DNA from: an uncultured Prevotellaceae bacterium
GTDB taxonomy: Bacteria > Bacteroidota > Bacteroidia > Bacteroidales > Bacteroidaceae
Assembly (NCBI GenBank): GCA_902775075.1
Contig: CACYKX010000116.1
Span: forward strand, 1-13,318
Length of the DNA stretch: 13,318 bases
Direction: 5' to 3'
This document shows positions 6,528 through 13,318 of the stretch, in pieces. Every line of letters starts with the position of its first letter. Within the stretch, counting starts at the first letter, position 1. The notes beneath the pieces were generated by a model. That model was not told where the DNA came from, did no database searches, and saw only the letters and a program-made list of their open reading frames with translations. The position numbers and the translations under genes were made by a program.

Positions 6528-8788
6528 TTTAAGAAATCAATTACTTCTTTGGCAATATCAATAGCGTTGCCTTCTGTTTTACTGTTATAAGTGTTGTACT
6601 GTCGAGTCCATGGTTCCTCGATGGCATACCAGTCAATCTGAGGACCGTGAGGCAAAGCCATGTCGAAGAGTTCTTGACTGGTCTTGTTGGCATTAGGTCC
6701 ACCGCCGAGCGCATTCTCGTCAGCCTTCTGATTCCGGGTCATCTGTGCGAGCAAAGCGTCGAAGAAGATACTCCATCTCTTGTAATAGAAGTCTCTGAGC
6801 AATCCTTGCCATTCCTTATGCGCATAGTCGCGAAGTCCGCCCTTGTCGGCACAAGTGCGATTTCCCCATGTCGTAATCTGTGTACGTGCATTCCATTCAT
6901 AGAGATTTCTTTCAGCCTCTGTGGTGCCCAACTTTCTGGCAGCTTCAACCCAATGCCCCAGTCGAAATTCGCTGCGAGTTCCGAGAAGTTTGTCCTGTAG
7001 GAGTAGCATGTCGAGGAACCGTCTGCTGTCACGCTTGAAATCGTCTATCGAGAAACCATTATAGTCGGCTATTGTACGGAGATATTGTAATCGGGCCTGA
7101 TCGTCCATAGCTTGGCGCACGATGTCGACGAGATCGTATTCATAATTATTGTTGAGTCGATATTTGTCGGCAACGCTGGCAAAGAGAATGGCAGCCCTCA
7201 GAGTAGAGGACGGGTCGTAATAGTTGCGCATCTTGCTCCAACTCTTTACCTGAAAATTGTTGAGCGAAGGTCGACCATCGAAGATACTCTCATGAGGACC
7301 TTGCTGGTTGTTTCCCATCGGACAGTTGTAGATGGTGGAAGAAAGTATCGCCCAAGCTTCCTGAAGGGCGGAATCATCCCGTCCGTATCTTGCCTTAACG
7401 TAGCGTTTTACCCATTCCTTCCGGATAGAGGAAATGCTGTCATCATTTAGAAAAGAATTCTCATCCCACGGAAGTTCACTCATAAGTTCGAACATGATCG
7501 GATTGTTCTCAGAACCTTCCATGGTGAAACCGATACCTCTGAGTTTCTTCTTCTGGTTTTTGAAGGTCTCACTATTTGCCAGTCTCCAGTTGTGGAGCAG
7601 TTGGTCGATACGCCCATGCAAACCAACGTTGGCCCCAAAATTCTCGAGCATACAGAAAAGCCACCCATGCTTGCCATAACCCTGTTCACGTTTCCATATA
7701 GATGGTGCCCCGAACATAGGACGACATTCTGAGAATAAGTCGAGCACCAGAAGATCACCATCCCTCATGGATTCTATCATCTGTGGGCGCGGATTCTCCG
7801 TCCATCCTTGGATCACCCATGTCGCTTTCGGATTGACCCGTTTCATCGCCTCCATCAGTTTTCTGCCGGCCTCAGCATAGTTGATGGAAGCATCATCATT
7901 ACTCTCGTGGAACGGGTCCATGGAATAATAATCAGATTTTCCATAAAGACGGGTAAGTTCTTTATAGTATAGGTCAGCGATTCTGTCAAATTCCGTACTC
8001 GTTGCACTCAGGTTGGCAGGGCGCGTATAACCGTTCCATGAGCCACCAGGCGTTACGTCGATACCTAGTTTATCTTTCGCATCATGTGGCATCATACCGC
8101 AGTAGCCCGGTAAAACGGGATGCATACCGTATTCGCGCATTCGTTTGAGAATCTTCTTCTGTAATATCTCCTGTTGGCGATACCAAGAGTCGGGTAGAGG
8201 ACCGCCCCAACCTTCGAGGTTGTTCATTTCCCACCAAGCAAGGAAAGCCGGACCGGCAATAAACTTACCAATTTCATCTTTCGAATAACCTAATTTCAGA
8301 AGCATATTTCGCCATACAACCTCTTCTCCCACGATGGCGAGAGGTAAGTTGACACCATGAAGTGCCATCCAGTCTATTTCCTTCTGCCATCTATCCCAGT
8401 CCCAGAAAGCCATGGAATAAGAGAAAGTGCAGTAATTGAAATCATAGCGCAAGGGGAAAGGGGTCTCTTTGCGTATCCTCTTGGCAACCCGAGGCAATCT
8501 CGAAGGAATGTCGACTTTCATATTGTTCCAAGTCAGATGAATTCCTGCCGTATATTTCAGGTACCAATTGAGTCCTGTCGCGATGCTGACCCAAGAGTTA
8601 CCCTTGATAGAAATCTTGCCATTAGGTGCGTTATCAATCTCGAAGAAGTCGCGTGTGCTGTTGTTTTCAATTTGTATATCAAATTGCTTTGAAGCCCCAT
8701 TGTCGATACGATTGATAAGGTCATCGACAGGATTAGCATGAACAGCAGTTGCTAGGCAAAAGGTAACAAATAAAAAAAGTTTTCTCAT
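6524..8788 (-). CDS. Secreted alpha-N-acetylglucosaminidase, GH89 (NAGLU family)
   Basis: GH89 enzymes are retaining exo-glycosidases that remove terminal alpha-linked GlcNAc from heparan sulfate or from GlcNAc-alpha1,4-Gal-capped mucin glycans. The 754-residue protein starts with a signal peptide (MRKLFLFVTFCLATAVHA, probable cleavage after A18) without a lipobox, so a periplasmic or exported soluble enzyme is expected. Next come the NAGLU N-terminal domain (about 20-105), a TIM barrel opening with RYDFNYCTFSYSMAFWDWDR (114-133), and a helical C-terminal domain (about 450-745). The catalytic acid/base should be E295 in DPFHES and the nucleophile E424 in FTMEGSENNP, corresponding to human NAGLU E316 and E446. 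WVIQGW (324-329) and LDLFSE (349-354) are also family landmarks. Its stop overlaps the start of the HGSNAT-like gene by four bases. No SusC/SusD, sulfatase or lyase gene is in the window, so the natural substrate cannot be fixed. Confidence 0.93.
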   Translation of the reverse strand: MRKLFLFVTFCLATAVHANPVDDLINRIDNGASKQFDIQIENNSTRDFFEIDNAPNGKISIKGNSWVSIATGLNWYLKYTAGIHLTWNNMKVDIPSRLPRVAKRIRKETPFPLRYDFNYCTFSYSMAFWDWDRWQKEIDWMALHGVNLPLAIVGEEVVWRNMLLKLGYSKDEIGKFIAGPAFLAWWEMNNLEGWGGPLPDSWYRQQEILQKKILKRMREYGMHPVLPGYCGMMPHDAKDKLGIDVTPGGSWNGYTRPANLSATSTEFDRIADLYYKELTRLYGKSDYYSMDPFHESNDDASINYAEAGRKLMEAMKRVNPKATWVIQGWTENPRPQMIESMRDGDLLVLDLFSECRPMFGAPSIWKREQGYGKHGWLFCMLENFGANVGLHGRIDQLLHNWRLANSETFKNQKKKLRGIGFTMEGSENNPIMFELMSELPWDENSFLNDDSISSIRKEWVKRYVKARYGRDDSALQEAWAILSSTIYNCPMGNNQQGPHESIFDGRPSLNNFQVKSWSKMRNYYDPSSTLRAAILFASVADKYRLNNNYEYDLVDIVRQAMDDQARLQYLRTIADYNGFSIDDFKRDSRRFLDMLLLQDKLLGTRSEFRLGHWVEAARKLGTTEAERNLYEWNARTQITTWGNRTCADKGGLRDYAHKEWQGLLRDFYYKRWSIFFDALLAQMTRNQKADENALGGGPNANKTSQELFDMALPHGPQIDWYAIEEPWTRQYNTYNSKTEGNAIDIAKEVIDFLK

Positions 8789-8807
8789 CAGGTTTACTAT
8801 TTGCCTG

Positions 8808-8815
8808 CAAAAATA
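8808..8815 (-). promoter_or_regulatory. Candidate -7 element for the GH89-acetyltransferase operon
   Basis: On the minus strand TATTTTTG matches TAnnTTTG, 20 bases before the GH89 ATG. No good -33 TTTG is seen at the expected distance, so the call is tentative. It shares the 99-bp intergenic region with the divergent men promoter. Confidence 0.35.
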
Positions 8816-8831
8816 AGAAAATATTTCGTGA

Positions 8832-8866
8832 TTTGGTCGTTAACGCATTTCTTTTTGTTATCTTTG
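8832..8866 (+). promoter_or_regulatory. Candidate promoter of the menaquinone operon
   Basis: TATCTTTG (8859-8866) is an exact match to the Bacteroidota -7 element. A TTTG at 8832-8835 can serve as the -33 element, with a 23-base spacer that is slightly longer than usual. Transcription would start near 8873 and leave a leader of only about 15 bases before the thioesterase ATG at 8888. Confidence 0.55.
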
Positions 8867-8887
8867 CAGTAATAATACGAAAATGAC

Positions 8888-9301
8888 ATGGATATAGAAG
8901 AATTGAAACGTAATATACTGAGTCGTGAAGGCCTGTCGAATACTCTTGGTATGGAGTTTCTTTCCACACCGGACCCTGATACGGTCATGGCCAAGATGAA
9001 GGTGGACGAGAGAAATCAACAACCCTTCGGCTTTCTGAGTGGTGGAGCCTCTCTTGCTCTTGCGGAAAACCTTGCAGGCGTAGGCAGTATGGCTCTCTGT
9101 CCTGGAAAGATGTGTGTCGGCATCAATGTGAGTGGTAGTCATGTGAAGGCTGTTGCCTTCGGTGGTACTGTTACGGCCCTTGCCCGTATCCAATCTAAAG
9201 GGAAAACGCTCCACGTATGGCATGTGGATATTACAGACGAACAGGGTGATTTGATTTCTACTGTTCAGGTTACTAACTATGTGTTATCTGTGCGCAAATA
9301 A
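8888..9301 (+). CDS. Hotdog-fold acyl-CoA thioesterase, probable DHNA-CoA thioesterase (MenI role)
   Basis: This 137-residue protein of the PaaI/YdiI hotdog family leads the men operon. Its likely job is hydrolysis of 1,4-dihydroxy-2-naphthoyl-CoA to DHNA, inferred from family and context. The active-site block is QPFGFLSGGASLALAE (45-60). Aligned with E. coli YdiI, Q45 matches Q48 and E60 matches catalytic E63, but the His of the usual LHGG motif (H54) is replaced by S51. GINVSGSHVKA (about 78-88) corresponds to the conserved strand-loop near the CoA site. The stop shares one base with the following ATG (TAATG), so translation of menF is likely coupled. An ATG at 8883 opens only a four-codon frame and is not the start. 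A different acyl-CoA substrate is possible. Confidence 0.82.
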   Translation: MDIEELKRNILSREGLSNTLGMEFLSTPDPDTVMAKMKVDERNQQPFGFLSGGASLALAENLAGVGSMALCPGKMCVGINVSGSHVKAVAFGGTVTALARIQSKGKTLHVWHVDITDEQGDLISTVQVTNYVLSVRK

Positions 9302-9510
9302 TGAATAGTTACGCTATTTATCGTTTGCCTCACCAGGAATACTGTGTCGTGATGAAGCAGTTGGGTGGTGATGCCGTGAGATTGTCTTCTTATGATGAGT
9401 TGAGTGGAAAGAAAGGTTTCGTGTTCGCTCCGTTTGCCAATTCCGACAAATATCCGATTCTTCTGATCCAACCCGATGAAGTCAAGACGATTCGCGTCAA
9501 GGAACTATGA
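9301..9510 (+). CDS. menF: Isochorismate synthase MenF, N-terminal fragment (frame ends in premature TGA)
   Basis: This 69-codon frame begins with the ATG fused to the thioesterase stop (TAATG), exactly where menF should begin. It encodes MNSYAIYRLPHQEYCVVMKQ, then ELSGKKGFVFAPFANSDKYP, then LLIQPDEVK. I read this as the N-terminal strand-rich part of a Bacteroidota-type isochorismate synthase: a small domain that declares a chromophore-like or substrate-analogue fit is not visible, and the stretch lacks any catalytic motif of its own. It stops at TGA 9508-9510 while the chorismate-binding domain continues in the next frame. Joined to the following frame, the product would be about 355 residues, the size expected for one intact enzyme. 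Alternatives are an independent small protein or a real split gene; I consider these less likely. Confidence 0.65.
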   Translation: MNSYAIYRLPHQEYCVVMKQLGGDAVRLSSYDELSGKKGFVFAPFANSDKYPILLIQPDEVKTIRVKEL

Positions 9511-10366
9511 GAAGGTGAATTGCAGAGAGAGAACGTCGGAAGAGGCGGAATTGGAGGTGCCGGATGCTTCGGAGAAAGATAACTATGCTCTGAATTTCGC
9601 TAATTATCATGCACAACTGGAGAAGGGAAGATTTCGGAAAATTGTGCTGTCACGATGCTCCGAGATCGAAGGCGATTGTGGTCTTTCCCCCGAACAATTG
9701 TTTGTTGAGGCCTGTGAGAGATATCCACGATTGTTTGTCTGTTTGGTTTCCATTCCCTTAGCCGGAACTTGGTTGATGGCAACCCCTGAGGTTCTGTTAG
9801 AGGGTGATGGAGAAAACTGGCATACGATGGCACTGGCCGGAACGATGAAACTGGAAGATGCAGAGTTGAATACAGAGGGCGAGACGCTGTCGTGGAGTCC
9901 GAAGAATATCCAGGAACAACGTGTCGTGGCAAGTTATATTACAGAATGTTTGAAGCGCTTCACCGATCATGTCGAGGAGGAAGGACCATATACAGCTCGA
10001 GCTGCTAATCTTGTACATCTGCGAAGTGATTTTACCTTCACCTTGAAAGATACACGACATCTCGGAGGAATCTTACAGATGATGCATCCTACTCCGGCCG
10101 TTTGTGGACTTCCGAAAGACGAGACCCGAGACTTTATTCTTGCCAACGAACATGAGAGTCGTAGCTATTATAGTGGCTTCTGTGGACCTATCGATCCGGA
10201 TGGAGAGACCCATCTCTATGTATCGCTCCGTTGTATGAATATCAAGGAACATGGGTATCGCCTGTATGCAGGTGGTGGCATCATGAAAGAAAGTGAGATG
10301 GAGAGTGAGTGGCAGGAGACGGTAAACAAAATGGGAACAATGATGAACCTCATACGAAAGGAATAA
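9476..10366 (+). CDS. menF: Isochorismate synthase MenF, catalytic chorismate-binding portion
   Basis: Isochorismate synthase converts chorismate to isochorismate, the first committed step of menaquinone synthesis. The frame carries the chorismate-binding domain from about residue 37: RKIVLSR with the conserved Lys at 55, GTWLMATPEVLL (97-108), MALAGTMK (118-125), HPTPAVCGLPK (204-214), YYSGFCGP (231-238) and the C-terminal YAGGGIMKESEMESEW (264-279). All expected catalytic blocks are present. The ATG at 9476 lies inside the preceding menF frame and may not be the native start: residues 1 to about 11 are probably out-of-frame sequence, with family-like sequence starting around EKVNCRER. The frame opens at 9467 after a TGA (9464-9466), so the frame change must lie in 9467-9510. 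menD follows one base after the stop. Whether the cell makes active MenF depends on how the frames are joined. Confidence 0.85.
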   Translation: MKSRRFASRNYEKVNCRERTSEEAELEVPDASEKDNYALNFANYHAQLEKGRFRKIVLSRCSEIEGDCGLSPEQLFVEACERYPRLFVCLVSIPLAGTWLMATPEVLLEGDGENWHTMALAGTMKLEDAELNTEGETLSWSPKNIQEQRVVASYITECLKRFTDHVEEEGPYTARAANLVHLRSDFTFTLKDTRHLGGILQMMHPTPAVCGLPKDETRDFILANEHESRSYYSGFCGPIDPDGETHLYVSLRCMNIKEHGYRLYAGGGIMKESEMESEWQETVNKMGTMMNLIRKE

Positions 10367-10367
10367 T

Positions 10368-12023
10368 ATGTTCAGCAATAAAGAAAATGTAAATATACTA
10401 ACAGCACTTCTTATAAAGCATGGGGTTCGCCATGCTGTGGTTTGTCCGGGTAGCAGAAATTCTCCGATCGTCCATAATCTCAACGAATGTGAGGAAATGA
10501 ATTGCTATCCTGTCACGGATGAACGAAGTGCAGGATTTTATGCCTTGGGAATGTGTCAAGCGCTGGATCAGCCTGTTGTGGTATGCGTTACGTCGGGTAG
10601 CGCATTGCTCAATGTGGCCCCTGCCGCAGCAGAGGCATACTATCAGCATTTGCCACTTATCATCGTTTCGGCGGATAGACCGATACAATGGATCGACCAA
10701 TTGGATGGACAGACGATGCAACAAACCGGTGCTTTACAGAATTATGTGCGAAAGTCGGTTTCGTTGCCGGAACCTCATGACGAAGAAGAGCATTGGTATT
10801 GTAACCGTCTGGTCAATGAAGCCTTGTTGGAATGTAGACATCGTGGGTGCGGTCCTGTGCATATCAACGTGCCGATAACCGAACCTCTATATCAATATAC
10901 CGAATCAGCATTACCGGAGGAACGACCTATCATCCGATTGAATCCTGTGGTAAACGATTTGTATGTAAATCAAGTTGCCGAGCGGTTTATGGCTGCCGAG
11001 CGTCCAATGGTCGTAATCGGTCAGATGGTTTTGCAGACGTTGATAGAAGATGATTTGCAACCAATTGCAGATTATGCTGTTGTGCTGAGAGAAGCATCGA
11101 GTCCTCATGTGCTTCCTTCAACTCATTTCGAGGAAGTACTGGTTAAAGAGGGTGATAATGATACCTATCAACCGGATTTCATCCTGTATATCGGTTCTAC
11201 ACTTGTCAGCAAACGGTTGAAACAATTCCTTCGCAAATGTGATGCCGAGGAATGGACGGTGGATGCAGATGGAGAAATCCACGACACCTTTATGCATCTG
11301 GATGGTGTCATCGAGGGAGAGCCGGCCGATGTGTTAGGCGCTATAGCCGATATGATTTCCGCCTCCAAGTTGAATAGTACTTACCGGTCAACGGCATTTC
11401 ATGATTTGTGGCAGAAGGCACTTGTCATGGCGAATCGTCATGTGTATGATTTTGAACCTTCCTATTCACAAATGTCGGTAGTGAAATACTTCGAAGAACA
11501 ACTCGAAGATATGTATTATGATTATCGTGTACAATATGGCAATAGTTCAGCTGTTCGATTAGGTAACATTTATGCTGGACATCAGATTTATGTGAATCGA
11601 GGAATCAACGGTATAGAAGGAAGTCTATCGACGGCAGCGGGAATGTCTGTCGTTACCGACGATATTGTATACTGTGTACTTGGAGATTTGAGTTTCTTCT
11701 ATGATCAGAATGCTTTGTGGAACCGAAACCTCAAAGGTAATTTGCGCATTATACTTCTAAATAACGAGTGTGGTGGTATCTTTACCAAGTTTGACGGACT
11801 GAAAGAAAGCAAGGCTCGCGATTTCGTTATCGGTACACATCAAACCAAGGCACAGGGAATATGCACTCAGAATGATGTAGGGTATCTTAAAGCCACCAGT
11901 CAAGAAGAAATGCAGATAGGCATGGTACAGTTGATGACGATAGATACACAACGTCCTGTGGTACTTGAGGTCTTTACAGATGCTCAAGAAGATGATCAGG
12001 TTTTAAAGAATTATTGGAAATAA
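10368..12023 (+). CDS. menD: 2-succinyl-5-enolpyruvyl-6-hydroxy-3-cyclohexene-1-carboxylate synthase
   Basis: MenD is a cytosolic thiamine-diphosphate enzyme that condenses isochorismate with 2-oxoglutarate to give SEPHCHC. The 551-residue length is normal. The N-terminal Pyr domain has CPGSRNSPI (26-34), [11 protein letters not shown] (51-61) with the ThDP-activating E52, and TSGSALLN (75-82). The C-terminal PP domain has GNSSAVR (391-397), [16 protein letters not shown] (410-425), the metal and ThDP motif [14 protein letters not shown] (438-451) and [10 protein letters not shown] (463-472). The ATG lies one base after the menF stop and the gene ends eight bases before the preferred menB ATG, consistent with one polycistronic message. 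I see no damage in the reading frame. Confidence 0.96.
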   Translation: MFSNKENVNILTALLIKHGVRHAVVCPGSRNSPIVHNLNECEEMNCYPVTDERSAGFYALGMCQALDQPVVVCVTSGSALLNVAPAAAEAYYQHLPLIIVSADRPIQWIDQLDGQTMQQTGALQNYVRKSVSLPEPHDEEEHWYCNRLVNEALLECRHRGCGPVHINVPITEPLYQYTESALPEERPIIRLNPVVNDLYVNQVAERFMAAERPMVVIGQMVLQTLIEDDLQPIADYAVVLREASSPHVLPSTHFEEVLVKEGDNDTYQPDFILYIGSTLVSKRLKQFLRKCDAEEWTVDADGEIHDTFMHLDGVIEGEPADVLGAIADMISASKLNSTYRSTAFHDLWQKALVMANRHVYDFEPSYSQMSVVKYFEEQLEDMYYDYRVQYGNSSAVRLGNIYAGHQIYVNRGINGIEGSLSTAAGMSVVTDDIVYCVLGDLSFFYDQNALWNRNLKGNLRIILLNNECGGIFTKFDGLKESKARDFVIGTHQTKAQGICTQNDVGYLKATSQEEMQIGMVQLMTIDTQRPVVLEVFTDAQEDDQVLKNYWK

Positions 12024-12031
12024 AAATAGAT

Positions 12032-12856
12032 ATGGAAAGACAATGGAATAAAGTTACGGAATTTGATTTTAAGGAGATACTTTTTGAAACTTATAATCAT
12101 ATAGCAAAGATAACAATTAATCGTCCTCGTTATCGCAATGCATTTACTCCGCTTACGACATGGGAAATGTCTCAGGCTTTCAGTTATTGCCGTGAATGTC
12201 AGGATATCCGTGTTGTAATTCTGACAGGCGCCGGTGATAAGGCCTTCTGTTCGGGTGGTGATATGCATGTAAAAGGTCGTGGCGGATATGTCGGAAGTGA
12301 TGGCGTGCCTCGTCTGAATGTACTTGATGTACAGATGCAGATCCGTCGATTGCCGAAACCTGTAATCGCCATGGTGAATGGTTACGCGATAGGTGGCGGT
12401 CATGTTCTTCATGTGATGTGCGATTTAACCATCGCGTCGGAGAATGCAATATTTGGTCAGACTGGTCCTAAGGTTGGTTCGTTTGATGCAGGATTCGGTG
12501 CCAGTTATTTGGCACGAATGGTCGGACAGAAGAAGGCGCGTGAGATTTGGTTCCTCTGTAAGCAGTATTCAGCAAAAGAGGCCGAAGAAATGGGAATGGT
12601 GAATAAGGTAGTGCCATTTGATCAGTTAGAGGATACCTGTGTGGAGTGGGCTGAGATCATGATGGAACGCTCGCCATTGGCATTGCGAATGATCAAGGCC
12701 GGATTAAATGCTGAGTTGGATGGACAGGCTGGTATTCAGGAATTGGCCGGTGATGCAACGATGCTTTATTACACGATGGATGAGGCTCAGGAAGGTGGAA
12801 AGGCATTCTTGGAAAAGCGCAAACCTGATTTTGACAAATATCCACAGTTCCCTTGA
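12032..12856 (+). CDS. menB: 1,4-dihydroxy-2-naphthoyl-CoA synthase
   Basis: MenB, a crotonase-fold enzyme, closes the second ring of o-succinylbenzoyl-CoA to give DHNA-CoA. I start it at ATG 12032 (274 residues). The frame extends upstream to a TTG at 12014, but that would overlap menD, and [11 protein letters not shown] fits the usual MenB N-terminus. Visible elements are [12 protein letters not shown] (28-38), the oxyanion-hole segments FCSGGD (72-77) and [12 protein letters not shown] (116-127), and [14 protein letters not shown] (141-154). In the last, G145 replaces the acidic residue of Asp-type MenB enzymes, so this should be the bicarbonate-dependent type I form, with D152 in the conserved SFD. 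The C-terminal [13 protein letters not shown] is typical and contributes to neighbouring active sites in the hexamer. menC follows after 13 bases. Confidence 0.96.
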   Translation: MERQWNKVTEFDFKEILFETYNHIAKITINRPRYRNAFTPLTTWEMSQAFSYCRECQDIRVVILTGAGDKAFCSGGDMHVKGRGGYVGSDGVPRLNVLDVQMQIRRLPKPVIAMVNGYAIGGGHVLHVMCDLTIASENAIFGQTGPKVGSFDAGFGASYLARMVGQKKAREIWFLCKQYSAKEAEEMGMVNKVVPFDQLEDTCVEWAEIMMERSPLALRMIKAGLNAELDGQAGIQELAGDATMLYYTMDEAQEGGKAFLEKRKPDFDKYPQFP

Positions 12857-12869
12857 TGTATAAACTAAG

Positions 12870-13318
12870 ATGAAACATATAGAAATATCAGAACGGACAC
12901 TCCATTTTAAACAACCTGCCGGGACTTCTCGTGGCGTTTATCATACGCGTCATAGTTATTATCTTACTCTTACAGATGATGAGAAACCTGGTATCAAGGG
13001 CGTTGGAGAATGTGCTACGTTGCCCGACTTGTCATGTGATGCTATCCCGGAGTATGATAAAATACTTCGGGAAATGTGTCGTCTGATAGAACAGATAGGG
13101 CATATTCCTTATGACATGCTGAGACCTTATCCTAGTATCCTCTTTGGCTTGGAGACGGCCTTCGCGCAGTTTGAAGCAAACGGTTCTGCTGCTATATTTG
13201 ATACGCCTTTTGGACGTGGAGAAGAAGGTATTACCATCAATGGACTTGTATGGATGGGGACTTTCGATGAGATGTATGCCCGTCTTGAGGAGAAACTGGC
13301 AAAGGGATTCCATTGTGT
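12870..13318 (+). CDS. menC: o-Succinylbenzoate synthase, 3'-truncated by window edge
   Basis: From ATG 12870 the frame stays open for 149 codons to the window end. MenC, of the enolase superfamily, dehydrates SHCHC to o-succinylbenzoate. The visible part is the N-terminal capping domain: MKHIEISERTLHF, a GIKGVGECATLPDLS segment (around 43-57, the G-x-GE-ATLP block of MenC/enolase relatives), SILFGLETAFAQFE (around 92-105), then ITINGLVWMG at the start of the barrel. The last residues, LAKGFHCV, lead directly into the expected catalytic Lys-x-Lys strand, which lies past the edge, as do the metal ligands. The call rests on the N-terminal motifs plus position behind menB. The start is 13 bases after the menB stop. 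Confidence 0.9.
   Translation, partial: MKHIEISERTLHFKQPAGTSRGVYHTRHSYYLTLTDDEKPGIKGVGECATLPDLSCDAIPEYDKILREMCRLIEQIGHIPYDMLRPYPSILFGLETAFAQFEANGSAAIFDTPFGRGEEGITINGLVWMGTFDEMYARLEEKLAKGFHC

Noticed and set aside
8883..8897. ATG opening a four-codon frame (ending TAG) that overlaps the thioesterase start
   Set aside because: It is too short and could arise by chance; there is no regulatory peptide logic in its codons.
10073..10483. 136-codon minus-strand frame over the menF/menD junction
   Set aside because: It is antisense to two genes with clear motifs and has no recognisable domain.
12014..12031. TTG start six codons upstream of menB, inside the end of menD
   Set aside because: The ATG at 12032 gives the usual MenB N-terminus and normal 8-base spacing after menD.
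13032..13313. 93-codon minus-strand frame at the right edge
   Set aside because: It is antisense to the menC N-terminal domain, which is supported by motifs and operon position.

Overview
The window looks like chromosomal DNA of a gut-type Bacteroidota, most likely Prevotellaceae. I infer this from the Bacteroidota -7 promoter element TAnnTTTG in several gene leaders, the lysS-gpsA-pgi gene order, a LysRS with the C-terminal extension typical of this phylum, and a menaquinone operon in Bacteroidota order. Coding density is high. I see no tRNA, rRNA, CRISPR array, insertion sequence or phage gene.

Layout. Positions 1-167 (minus) hold the first 55 codons of a four-helix-bundle (S23/IVP family) protein cut by the window edge. 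Positions 168-478 are non-coding, with a heptanucleotide tandem repeat, a candidate promoter for the IVP gene and a candidate terminator for the gene to its right. Positions 479-5344 (minus) are a tight housekeeping cluster transcribed lysS -> gpsA -> pgi -> HAD phosphatase. The HAD gene is far more GC-rich than its neighbours and starts with a perfect 13-bp inverted repeat. Positions 5424-8788 (minus) carry a translationally coupled pair: a secreted GH89 alpha-N-acetylglucosaminidase followed by a polytopic membrane acetyltransferase related to human HGSNAT. A 99-bp divergent promoter region (8789-8887) separates these from the plus-strand menaquinone operon: hotdog thioesterase, menF (split by a +1 frame change), menD, menB and menC (cut by the right edge).

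How the genes work together. The right half makes most of the naphthoquinone head group: chorismate to isochorismate (MenF), SEPHCHC (MenD), o-succinylbenzoate (MenC), DHNA-CoA (MenB) and probably DHNA (thioesterase). menE would be expected past the right edge. The left half links translation (LysRS), glycerol-3-phosphate supply for phospholipids (GpsA) and hexose-phosphate metabolism (Pgi, HAD). The middle pair resembles two consecutive steps of lysosomal heparan sulfate breakdown, N-acetylation of terminal alpha-glucosamine and then hydrolysis of the alpha-GlcNAc. This is the most attractive candidate for an under-described system here.

The points most worth checking are the GH89/HGSNAT-like coupling, the split menF, the composition break plus palindrome at the start of the HAD gene, and the heptad repeat next to the IVP gene.
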